Shown here piece by piece: positions 1 through 12,112 of a stretch of DNA of 64,000 nucleotides. The translations under genes and the position numbers were made by a program. The notes below the pieces were generated by a model. It had not been told where the DNA came from and ran no database searches. It saw only the letters and a program-made list of their open reading frames with translations. The stretch comes from Ceratorhiza oryzae-sativae (Eukaryota; Basidiomycota; Agaricomycetes; Cantharellales; Ceratobasidiaceae). The stretch's first letter is position 1, and each line of letters starts with the position of its first letter. Where the stretch lies: NCBI GenBank assembly GCA_030998015.1, contig JARWMV010000233.1:806001-870000 (forward strand), given 5' to 3'.

Positions 1-99
1 ACTCCGCCGGTCTGGGGCATTTCGGCACTGTCCGCAGGTTATATTGCACTCTTGGACGATGTGTTGGCCTCGATATTTCTTCTTGTCTCTCCCACCATC

Positions 100-2073
100 A
101 TGGCTGCTGTTGCCTTCCACCCCCATCCTGCTCATACCCCGACGCCGCCCCCGCTCATGCACCACCAGGACATCGAAATGCACGAGTCGCGGCCGCCATC
201 ACGGGCGTCCTCGACCTCGACGGTGACGTCAAGCAGGACACCTGATTTTTTCCGGCACTTGCACGACCGAGAGCTGAACTGTATGAACCCAGTGTGTATG
301 TCTCGTTCGGTCCTAGTTTCTTACTGACGTCGCGCAAGACGTACATGCTTCCCGCCGACGAACAAGAGATGAAAGTTGGTTCCCTTTTGTGTGTTTTCTT
401 TGGAGCAACGAAGGCCTGACGTGTCTGTTAGCGCATGGAACTCGAACACAGGATGATCAAGTTCATTCTGGGTGGCAAAAACTATGTGGGACCTGTCGCC
501 GAGGCTCTCACCAAAGTGCACGGGATCCAGAGACGAGTGCTCGACTGTGGCACAGGGAACGGCCTCTGGTGAGTGAAAACCCTCTAGGGCTTGGGGTTGG
601 AGTTCGATTTTGATTGACTTTGCACGCCTTGTTTTTTTTTTTTTGCATGTGGTAAAATCGGAAACTGTCCCTGTGGTGTATGATGGGCCCATGTTCTCAT
701 CGTCGCGGGGGTTTTGCTGTAACCCCGTCGGTCGGGATCAATCCTCGTTTCTCAGGGCGATGCAGATGGCCGACGAGTTCGAGTGGGTCGAAGTTACGGG
801 TGTTGATCTCGCGCCTGTGCAACCCAGGTGAGTGGCCAAGCATGTCACAGGTAGCATTCGTTACTCACGTGGGTTTACCATATGTAGAACAGTCCCGCCG
901 AACTGCTTGTGCGTTTCTCACCCCAAAGCCGCCGTTCTATTATCTCATAGTCTAGCACGCTTTCGTTGCACGCCTCGCGCCGTTGACTTGCATCCGCTTA
1001 CCTTCCGATCGTCAACTGTTGGTCTTCTTGCCTCGCAGCTTCGAGCTTTTCGATCTCGATGGACAGCGGTACGCTCAGTTACCACACTATTTTTCTCATT
1101 AGATTTGACTCAGCGATTGCCGCAGGCTCCCGTATCCAGACGACTGGTTTGATGTCATACATGCTCGCTCGGTTTATATAGGGGTATGTCGTCTGCTATC
1201 CGCACCGCTGGGTGTAGCATTTTTATCTGACCTTGGCCCATCCACTATGCTATATAATTCATTTCCGGTCCGCGCGGTTACTCCACTGCTAATCCAACTT
1301 TATCTCAAACTTTCTTCCGGATGCCGACACACTAGGTCCGACACTACAGTACCTTTCTTCGAGAGCTCGCACGCGTGCTCCGACCCGGCGGGGTGGCCAT
1401 CTTTGCAGAAGTCGACAGCACACCATTTACAGACAAAAAGCACCGCATTCCGCCAGGCGTTCGTGGCGGGGCACCCGGCTGGACGGATTTCTGGGACCAA
1501 GTTCGACAAGCTTGGGGCCAGCTTGGAATCGACGTTGGAATTCCGAGTCGATTAGGATCCATTGTGCGCGAGACGCGTGAGTTTGAAAGCATCGTCGCCC
1601 AGGAGGCGTTGGTCCCGATCGGGTTCTGGCCAAAGGGTGAGTCTCCGCTTCGGTGCTATCCTGTCGTGTCGCTCGGCTAGGTGGGAATAAACCAAGGTGG
1701 CGGATAGCATATACTGTGCTCGGCAGTGGCGGCGGAGGGATCCGTACCGGAATTGGCTGATCTGATGTGGTTATTTGCTGCCTTAGATCCTGTTATTCTC
1801 TCCATTGGACAGCTAGCGTGGATGAATTACGACAGCTTGCTCCTTTCGCTACGACCCCTACTTCTGGAGCACGGAATTACACCAGAAAAAGTCGCGAGGC
1901 TTATAGAGGACGCGCAGAGCGATCTATACGACCCCAAGGTACTTTGCCATGTTTAAACTCTACTCCCGATGAGGCAGCACAGGGATGTACGGCTGACGCA
2001 AATCCACTCTATCGGACAGGTGCAGCCCTCTTGCTGCTGGCATATTGTCCATGCGCGCAAGGCGCGTCCATGA
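100..2073 (+). CDS. SAM-dependent methyltransferase (class I, fungal UMTA/Tam type)
   Basis: Multi-exon gene read by joining about nine exons. The ATG at 100 has a good context (ACCATCATGG), and the stop is TGA at 2071-2073. The N-terminus is Pro/Ser-rich. It is followed by TYMLPADEQEM, then the SAM-binding motif I (VLDCGTGNGLWA), then an acidic strand-2 end (TGVDLAP), then PYPDDWFDVIHARS (motif IV region) and LRPGG (post-II hairpin). This order is typical of methyltransferase family 25 proteins in agaricomycetes. The C-terminus ends in a HARKARP tail. Exon joins I checked: 291/339 (phase 0), 829/888 (AG|A), the donor after YIG (phase 0, resuming at GTCCGACAC) and the donor after WPKG resuming at the V of VAAEG. 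The substrate is unknown: such enzymes include natural-product and regulatory methyltransferases, and no biosynthetic genes lie next to it. Confidence 0.85.
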
Positions 2074-2327
2074 CCAATCAGAATTGCATATGTCGCTCTC
2101 ATGCTTTCGTCTACTTTATGGTTGTACACTAACCCTGGCATTCTCACTGATTATCACTCAATTGTAATTCACCTTGTACTCGCGAATCCATTCAGCATTC
2201 ATATAAAAACATCAAAGGGGGTCAGGGAAGACGTCGCGGGCACGCCAACACAATTAACGAACGCCCCAGCAGAAGAACAGTCGACATAGAAAGAAACAGT
2301 CAGGTAGTGGGGAACAAAACATCAGGT

Positions 2328-4739
<2,412 letters not shown>

Positions 4740-5248
4740 AGTGAAGAACAGGGATTTGGTTTTATGAGATAGGGGTCGTTACTGCTTGGATGTTTAGGGG
4801 GATGAAGCTGATACGAGACGCGAGTACAGAGGGTTTGAATTTTCTAATCTTTTTTAGATTTTTTTTTTGTTAGTTTGGCCGACTTGTCGGACTGAAGTTA
4901 TGGGGGAACGATGGTGGTCCGTGAGGAACTCTTAAAAAATTCGCCAGCGCTCTTATGACGGATGATTGCCAATCAGCGCCAAATAACTCTGGCCCCCCTC
5001 GCTCGCCACCGCAAGTCTAGGACAACACGCATTTCACTCTGGACAAAGGCGATCTGGAAATCTCTAGTATAACACAACACCCGCAGTTACATCATAAACG
5101 AAAAAGATCCCACACATCGCAAAGGCACCGGGCACATCACAGGTATAGCTACATATGTATATATTGCACATTAGCAAATTCACCCTGCATCGCCTGCTTT
5201 TCATCCCCGAGTGAAATACGCTTTGGCGCCTGAAAATCGCATATGAGG
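4740..5248. other. Intergenic region between PAB1 (5') and SCAMP (3')
   Basis: About 0.5 kb with the PAB1 promoter/leader on one side and the SCAMP 3' end on the other. Apart from the oligo(A) element at 4850-4868 and an AT-rich stretch near 5150-5170, I see no gene or RNA. Confidence 0.6.
4850..4868 (-). promoter_or_regulatory. Oligo(A) element in the presumed PAB1 mRNA leader
   Basis: On the coding (minus) strand there are A10 and A6 runs separated by TCT, lying 111-129 nt upstream of the PAB1 ATG. Human PABPC1 and other PABP mRNAs carry A-rich leaders through which PABP represses its own translation. Whether this stretch is inside the transcript is inferred, as the transcription start is not visible. 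Confidence 0.4.
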
Positions 5249-6373
5249 TTAATGATCAGGTTTTGATGGAAATCGCGTACCATGTTGGGCTAGCTCTCCC
5301 TTTGCTTTGGCAAATGAGTGTCCAGCGTCGTGGTGATGTGCCCAAATCTAGGCGATTCAATGAGGCTGAAACTTAACAAAATTGCGTCGATTGAGCTCAC
5401 CTGGCGGTAATAAAAGGCGTTGCCAACGCCCTGGATCACCCAGCCAACGGTGGCAATTGTGCCCAAAACGCCAACAACAATAGCTTTACGAGAAAAGGCG
5501 GAAATCGTGTTGATAAGGCCAGCACTTCCAGTCGAGGGGATACCGATAATCATGTAGATGGAGAATAGTAGATGGAAACCTGTGTTCATCGTGAGTAGAC
5601 GCGCCTCGAACAAAAGACAGATAGCTCACCCCCAAAGAAGAAATACAAATCTTGGGTTGTTTAGTTTCAATTAAATGCGTCGGGTCAACTTGACTTACAA
5701 TAGTAGAGGGATTGCTCCTAAGCAACCCGTCAGCGCGGATCATATGCAAGGGGTACGGCACGTACCTTCATATAGGCATTGTAGATAGGTCGGTACCAGA
5801 GCAAGAACGAAAGAATGCCGATGACAGGGATATAGCTAGGTTCGATATGTCAAACGAGTCCAATAATAGGATTGTCAGCCGCACCTAATACTGGCAGCAA
5901 GGTCCTTGCCGCCATCGCTTCCCCCCGAAGTCAAAATGAAGATGCAGGCAACCATGTTAACGATTAACGTAGCGCCGAGAACAAGCCATAGCTGGAACAG
6001 TCGTGTGACCAGAGCGCGGTGCTCTTGCGGAATCTCGTCGTCGATGGAGTGGAAGATGAGCGGAAAGACTGGGGCACACGTCAGCAATGCGTAACCATGA
6101 CCAGGGCGACTACGCACAAGGAGGAAAGTTGTTCTTCCCATGCCTGATGTTCGTCTCGCGGCGTGCAATCTCAGCCTCGCGCGCAGCAAGTTCCCGTTCG
6201 CGGCGTTCGAGTTCGTCGTGACGCGATGCGGTTCCTGTCTGCTTCGAGTCCTGGGGATCGTCAAACGGGTTCGCGTCTAGCGAGTGGGTCGAAGCAAACG
6301 GGTTTTCGTGATAGTCTAGAGCGGATCGGGTGAGCTATGGATCGACTGCGGTGACACACTGCGCACTGGACAT
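5249..6373 (-). CDS. Secretory carrier-associated membrane protein (SCAMP family)
   Basis: Integral membrane protein of post-Golgi and endocytic vesicles. The start chosen is ATG 6371-6373 (MSSAQ), whose short first exon splices to YHENPF. Then come NPF repeats (HENPFAS, DANPFDD; EH-domain ligands), a charged coiled coil (ELERRERELAAREAEI), a linker (FPLIFHSIDDEIP), and four hydrophobic segments: LFQLWLVLGATLIVNMVACIF; YIPVIGILSFLLWYRPIYNAY; YLYFFFGGFHLLFSIYMIIG; VVGVLGTIATVGWVIQG. The tail is HHHDAGHSF and the stop is TAA at 5249-5251. Two internal exons are only 19 and 21 nt (around 5701-5719 and 5634-5654). Both are needed to keep the third membrane segment in frame. The NPF/coiled-coil/four-TM order matches SCAMPs. 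Confidence 0.9.
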
Positions 6374-7015
6374 GACGAACACAGAGTCGCAGACTCTTTT
6401 GGTGTGTCTGGGCGAAGCCTAGAGTTCAAATATGGTTGATTTACGGTGAGCGTGGACCTGTCTGCCGACGGTCGATATTAGCTAGGACGTGGATGAGAGA
6501 GGTGTGCGAGTGGTTCGGGTGGCGCGGGAGACATACATGAGCAACACAGCACTGCCACCCCATGGGGCGGTGCCGCGCAACAACATGTCGTAACTGGATC
6601 GCGAAACTCTGCCAAGCGCAGTCTGGGCCAGCGTACCTGGGGGCGCACCAGACGGACTATATACGCAGTTGCCATTTACCAGGTAATTTAAATGAACACG
6701 AATGAATATGTCGATGGTCGCATACATCTCGACGACGAATATGACGTGGAGATGGAGGCGCCGTGTCCTGATTGCGGCTTGCCGATCCGGGCTTGCTCTC
6801 GGCAGGACGCCAATTTATGGTTGCCAAGCTGGTGTCTTTCTTTTTTCGCCTCGGGGTGCCTATAAAGCTTGTCGGTCTTCGTTGTTCCGACTCACTTTCC
6901 TCTCTCTTCCATCCCCAGTTTCTTTTTTCGTTTTCCGTCTTCCTACACTCGCTTGCTCCACCTCACATTCGTTCGAGACAAAGAAACTCGCCCTCTCCGC
7001 CTCTGGTTTGCCAAC
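6374..7015. other. Divergent intergenic promoter region (SCAMP / RlpA-like)
   Basis: 0.64 kb between two divergent start codons. A TATA-like box (TATAAAG) sits at 6861-6867, about 155 bp upstream of the RlpA-like ATG, followed by a pyrimidine-rich stretch (CT-rich, 6890-6960) common in leaders of strongly expressed fungal genes. No other gene seen. Confidence 0.55.
6861..6867 (+). promoter_or_regulatory. TATA-like box of the RlpA-like gene
   Basis: TATAAAG, 155 bp upstream of the ATG at 7016, followed by a CT-rich tract. Position and orientation fit the secreted-protein gene; function is inferred. Confidence 0.45.
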
Positions 7016-8209
7016 ATGTTGAACTCTGTCGTTGCCGCACTTTTGCTCGCTTCCTCCGCGTCTCGCGTAGCTGCTGGCCCAGTCGAGAGCCGCCACATGC
7101 GCATCGCTCGAGGCTATGCCCAGGACGCCGACATTCTCGAGGACTACACTCCGTGAGTGTTACCCCTTTGTTCCTGGATAACTGGTATTAATAGATTATT
7201 CTAAATCTAGTTACCACGTCCGCTACCTCGCTCTGGGTGAGTCTGGCTAAAACATTCAGTCGACCAATTGTATGCTCATTCGCCCATCAGACTGCCAGGA
7301 CAAGCACAACACGACTTTCTTCGACAAGTGCTGCCACCCGCTCCTCCGTTGGCAAAAGCTCTCTGATCGTCCAAAGGAGTGCACCCCCTCCCCCTCGGCG
7401 TCCGCTAGTGCTGTGCTCGCCGAGCCAACTGCTCCGGTTATTGACGAGGACCCGATTGACGATGACTGCGACGCGGACGAGGATCCGGAAGAAGAGTGCG
7501 ACGATGACACCACCACCAGTGCTGCCCCCACCCTCACTTATGGCGCCGTCACCTCCACCTCCAGGGCTCAGAGCCACACCCCGGAGCCCACCTCGACCAA
7601 GCAGGCTCCCACCGAGGCTCCGACGACCACCCAGCCCATCTCGACCTCGCGCATGATCACTCGCACCACCCGCTCGGCCGAGCCAACTACCTCTGCAGAT
7701 CCTACCACCTACGCCGATCCTACTACCTCTGCCAAGCCCACTACCTCTGCTGCCCCAGACAATGGCGGAAATAACGATGGAGGAAAGGTTATCACTGGCG
7801 GAGTGTGAGTGCGAAACACCTGCTACGTTGACCAAATCCTGACCGCTCCGATAGTGCTACTTGGTTCACCCAGAACGGTGGAACTGGTGCTTGCGGTGCC
7901 AAGCACAGTGACAGTGACCACATTGTTGCTATGGCTATCGGCATGTACGGTGACGAGAACGCCCGCTCCAAGTACTGCGGCAAGAAGGTCCTCATTACCA
8001 ACACTGACAACGGCAAGTCGGTCGAGGCTATCATTGCTGGTAAGTACCATCCCCCAACCCCAATTTTCAACAGCGGATTGAATGTTTTCATAGACTGCTG
8101 CCCGACCTGCCCGAAGCCTGGAAGCCTTGACCTTTCTACCTCTGCGTTCGCAGCGATTGGTGACCTCAATACTGGCGTCTTGCCCATCAAGTACACCCTC
8201 TTCGACTAA
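7016..8209 (+). CDS. Secreted RlpA-like double-psi beta-barrel protein with Cys-rich N-module and Thr/Ser stalk
   Basis: The ATG at 7016 opens a signal peptide (hydrophobic VVAALLLASSASRVAAG). A short mature N-terminus leads into a Cys-containing module (LDCQDKHNTTFFDKCCHPLL, ending KECTPSP), an acidic patch (DDDCDADEDPEEE-like), then a long Thr/Ser/Pro/Ala stalk with TTSADPT-type repeats that is probably O-glycosylated. The C-terminal domain starts at ATWFTQNGGTGACG. It has a G-C-G start, the DHIVAMAI strand, KYCGKKVLITN, DCCPTCP and a final FAAIGDLNTGVLPIKY. This is the barwin/expansin-like fold of RlpA/DPBB proteins. Exon joins: T P|Y at about 7153/7210, LAL D C at 7236/7291, GGV|ATW and IIA|DCC. 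Plant-associated agaricomycetes often have many such small secreted proteins; a role in cell-wall or host interaction is an inference. Confidence 0.88.
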
Positions 8210-9622
8210 GCTTGCTCGGCTTTGGCCCGCTGCACCAGTCGTTTCTCTACCTACTTGTCGATACCCGCATCTCGTTTGCACCCTTCTCGGTTTTATTCCA
8301 CACTCCGTTTCTTTTCCTTTGGTTGTTTGTCTGTACAGTTTCGCGGAATGTCTTGCAAGTGTTTTGTAGCCAGCGCGATGAACCCCGGTTGATTCTCGCC
8401 TTTTACTACATCACTTCATGACATCTTTTTTTGGAACTTGCACACATCCCGAGAGTCGATCTCTTTGTTCTCAGTACATCCTTCTCGCACTCCCTTCTGT
8501 GAAACGCGAAAACGATGTATCTACGTACTGTTGCTGCGCACGAGAATGACATATATGTCCCTATTACCTTTATCCGTAGTCAGATGTCCACGCGCTGGTG
8601 TGTAACACGGTCTTGGCCTTGGAAACGCGAGGTCGGATGTTGGATGTCGGAATAGAAGCGCAAATACCATGTGTAGGTAGACCGGTGGCTGCGGATCATA
8701 TTATTCTGATATTGGAACAGGTTTGTTCTAATTTTGTTGTCGTTGGTTAACGTGGGCGGGGAAGAATCAATCATGCGCATTCATTTGGTTAATTTTGGGA
8801 CTATATATGCAGCGCGTCCAGCGCCGGATCATACTGCCGAGCGAAAACCACGCCGCCGCACAGAGCCATGGACGACGGAGAACACTGATATCCATGCCGC
8901 CGTACAGCCCATCCACGCACGGCTTGCTGTTTCGCTCGGGCTCGGGCACATCGGGCACGTTGCGTCATGGACAAAAAAGTTATCGGCCCGAATTGACAAG
9001 TACTCTCCTGCCGAGCCATTTGTTAGCTCAGGACAGGGATACGGAGTGAATACGCGAGAGCCGAGTGTGTTCCTGTCGAGAACCTTCGAGATTTTTTGTC
9101 AAAATGTACGTACTTACAAGAACCCGAGTGTGATTCTGGCTGAAGGTGTTTAATCGGTTAGTCTAGAAGTTGCAGGGCGTGTGCCTCTTATTTGCTGTGG
9201 ACAGGATCACTTCGGATCTCGTCAGGTTTAGGTGTTTGTACCTACGTATCAAGGTTCGAATGCATTGAGTCATTAGGAGTGGATATGAGCAAATAAACCT
9301 CGACTGATGCTCAAGATTTTGGTTCCTAACATACTGGAAAGAATTTCGGTAGGTCGGCAGTTGACTGTGCAGGGCAAGCAAGATGTGATATTAATTGCGG
9401 CAAGGCGCCAGCCTTGGGGCCTCGTTCTCAGGTGAACCTGTCAGTACAGTTTAAAGGTCACCCGAGACCCCGTTTCCTGCATCACACCAGAACCATCCAA
9501 TGCAAATGGGTAAACGGGGTACTATGTTCAACGAATACACTAGTGCAGCTCCAAAACGGCGGAAAGCGAACGCCCTCAACTGATACAAGCAAGAATACCC
9601 ATCATTAGCCTACCATCACACA
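8210..9622. other. 1.4-kb intergenic region, no gene recognised
   Basis: Holds the 3' flank of the RlpA-like gene and the 3' flank of CDC45. Open frames here are short, without recognisable domains or a consistent intron pattern. A TATATA-containing stretch at about 8802-8810 has no credible gene after it. Confidence 0.5.
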
Positions 9623-12053
9623 TTATCGCGCGTGCATAGCCAGCGCTTCTGTAAATACCTGCAGATCGTCCATGTTTACCTCAACAACGCTTGTGTCAAA
9701 TGTTCCATGGCGTGTTCGGGCATTGGACTCCCGCTTTGCTTCAAGGAACGCCGAACCGAACATGCTAACCACAGGATTTGACGTGAGTTATTAGCCTTGG
9801 AGACATGTCATGAACTCACTTATTTCTCACATCTCCAAACTCGGTGGCAGCCGTCACACCTGCAACAAGAAAGCTGCCTGCGCGCTCATCCAGGCATGCG
9901 ATCACAAATGGCAGACTTCGTTCTCGATTTCGCGAACCGCCAGCGCCTCGAGGGGCCTTGAACGCCGTCATCTTGTCTCGTAGAGCGTCAACGAGCCAAA
10001 GTGCAAGGCGAGACAACGGTCCGGGTTGGGCAAACAACGCGAGGTGCGCGCCTTGGGTAAGGATAGCCATTCGGAACTGCCGGTAAGTCCTAATCGCACC
10101 TCGCTCAATGAGCTCTGAACCTTGGCTGATGACGAGTTTGTGAAGCGTTTTAGCAAGGGGAAGTGCATTCTGGAGTGATTGTATGCTCGCTACACTGGAA
10201 AGGGTAGCTGCCAGTTAGAAAGCCACCAAGGCCAAGAACAACCCCGACGTACTCAGATCCCAACGAGTCGTATGCGACCCAGTAATTGTCCCTCCAAGCC
10301 TTGTTCTTCTCATCTTCATCTTCGTCTTGGGTTCTCAAAGAGCCATCTAACCCAAGGCGCTCCTTGTTGTTTGCCCCGGCGCTTTTCTTCTTGCCCACCG
10401 CATCAGCTGAATTCCAAGTTTTGGCGGCACCAAACCATTCTCCGCCTCCACGTCCACCGTCCACCTCTACCTCGAGTTTTACTCCCGTCGCTACGTCAAG
10501 AAGTGCTGATACTGCCTCTACACAATCTGCTGCAGCTAGTGGTTGCGTGAGGAATCCATATGCCCGCACGAAGGAGGGGTATTGCAGTTCAACCATGCCG
10601 TATTCAGGTGCAATGGCTTCTAGCATGTCTGGGAGGTCTTTTCGAAAATTTCGGTCCATATGGGAGTATGCTTGTTGACCTTCTTGTAAGGATATACTAC
10701 ACACGGTCGTGACTCAGCGAATAGGCATTCGTAAAAACACAGTACCCACCCCATCTTTGCAAACATTGCAGCCAGATTTCTTCGTCCTTTTTCCTTCCAA
10801 ATGTTCATTTTCCCCGCAACGTAAGATGAATGATACATCGAGTCGTACAATGTCCAATGTCGATATAGTGTAAACCTGAGCTCTTGGCAGCTACGAATGC
10901 CCGTATCATCGGCGTGCAATGCTGTTGAGGCGCTGAGATCAATCCGAGGGTTTAATCGTGCGACTTCGTCGGTGTATACTCGCTGCCAGTACTCATAGTC
11001 GTCTCGGGATATCCGCGAGGTAATATATTGATAAGTTAGACCGACTATGGCCAGCCTGCGAAGGATGGGTCAACTCTTGCGCCCCTGTAATCATACATGA
11101 CATACCATAGTGTCTCATTTTCGGCCACTTGTAGATGGGAGGCCAATACGTACACTGTACCCGACGCACTGGGTCCATACGACGTGCCAGAGTGGTAGTA
11201 CTCAGTGATCAAGTCTCTATGCTTTTCAAGTATCCGCCTCTCTTCTCTTCTTTGTCGAGCCGAGGGCTTGTCAAAATATTAGAGCTGATAATTGGCACTC
11301 GACGAGTCGACTTACCTTACCCGTATTGAGCTTTCTCCTCTGTCTTGGCCGTTCGTTCTCAGAATCGTCCCCGTCCTGAGTTCCCTCTTCTGGTTCATCT
11401 ATGCCTTCGTCTTCGTCTTCGTCATCATCGTCGTCAGACTCGTCCGAGTCAAAGTCAACTGCGTACTGTCGAGATGCTAAGTCACTACTAACGAATAGCA
11501 GTCAATTGACTCACTAGCAAAGACTCATATGCCTCCTTGTACTTGTCCATGGCAAGTGCGCCACCATCATCCCAAACCCGCACTCTCTCTCCTTCTCGCC
11601 CTGGACCAAAGAGATTGGATAGGTTCTGCGGCCGTCTGGAGTCGATAACATGGATCGTCACATCCGGTGGAAACGCGCCAAACCATTCGTCAGAGAGCAG
11701 CTCTATGATAGTACCAAGGTTGACCAAGATGATTGTTTGCAGCTAGATTCACATTAGCCGGAAAACCACAGCAGGAGCTTTGATCCCACCTCGGGCGCCT
11801 TTAGTAGCTCTTCTTTATATTCTGTGAGGTCCAGATAACCGGATATTGGAGTAACGCGATGGAGTACACCTTCATTACGAAGCATGGATGTAAGGATGCG
11901 AGTAGCACACAGCGCGTCGACATCCGGTGCGCAGATGATGACAATCGACGAGGCAGATTTAGCAGGCGACCTGACATAGCGACCTACAAAAGACTTGTAC
12001 TCGGTTGCATACGTTCTCTGTGCTCTTCCCGATGGAGGGACGACGACGACCAT
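9623..12053 (-). CDS. CDC45: Cell division control protein 45 (CMG helicase subunit)
   Basis: CDC45 joins MCM2-7 and GINS to form the replicative helicase. The ATG is at 12051-12053 (MVVVVPPSG). The N-terminal DHH-like region is clear (SIVIICAPDVDALCATRIL), followed by YLDLTEYKEELLKAP, LVNLGTIIELL and IHVIDSRRPQNLSNLFG. Next is a strongly acidic segment (DFDSDESDDDDDEDEDEG), then the hallmark EYYHSGTSYGPSASG, LTYQYITSRISRDDYEYW, a Leu/Arg-rich LRFTLYRHWTLYDSMYHS, a KMGISLQEGQQAY segment and the C-terminal LPFVIACLDE and FGSAFLEAKRES. The stop is TAA at 9623-9625. Exon joins between the acidic tail (RKLNTGK) and PSARQRREERR are phase 0. Its ATG lies only about 60 bp downstream of the PAN2 stop on the same strand, so its promoter must overlap the PAN2 3' end. 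Confidence 0.93.
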
Positions 12054-12103
12054 GAGACAAGACAACGAGACAAGGTTGAGATTCTGTTTACTACTACACG
12101 CGG

Positions 12104-12111
12104 TCACGTGA
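12104..12111. promoter_or_regulatory. Palindromic E-box TCACGTGA in the PAN2-CDC45 gap
   Basis: Perfect 8-bp palindrome with a CACGTG core, placed in the 60-bp space between the PAN2 stop and the CDC45 start. CACGTG is bound by bHLH factors such as Cbf1/USF. Part of a set of six such 8-mers in the window (see finding). Confidence 0.4.
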
Positions 12112-12112
12112 T

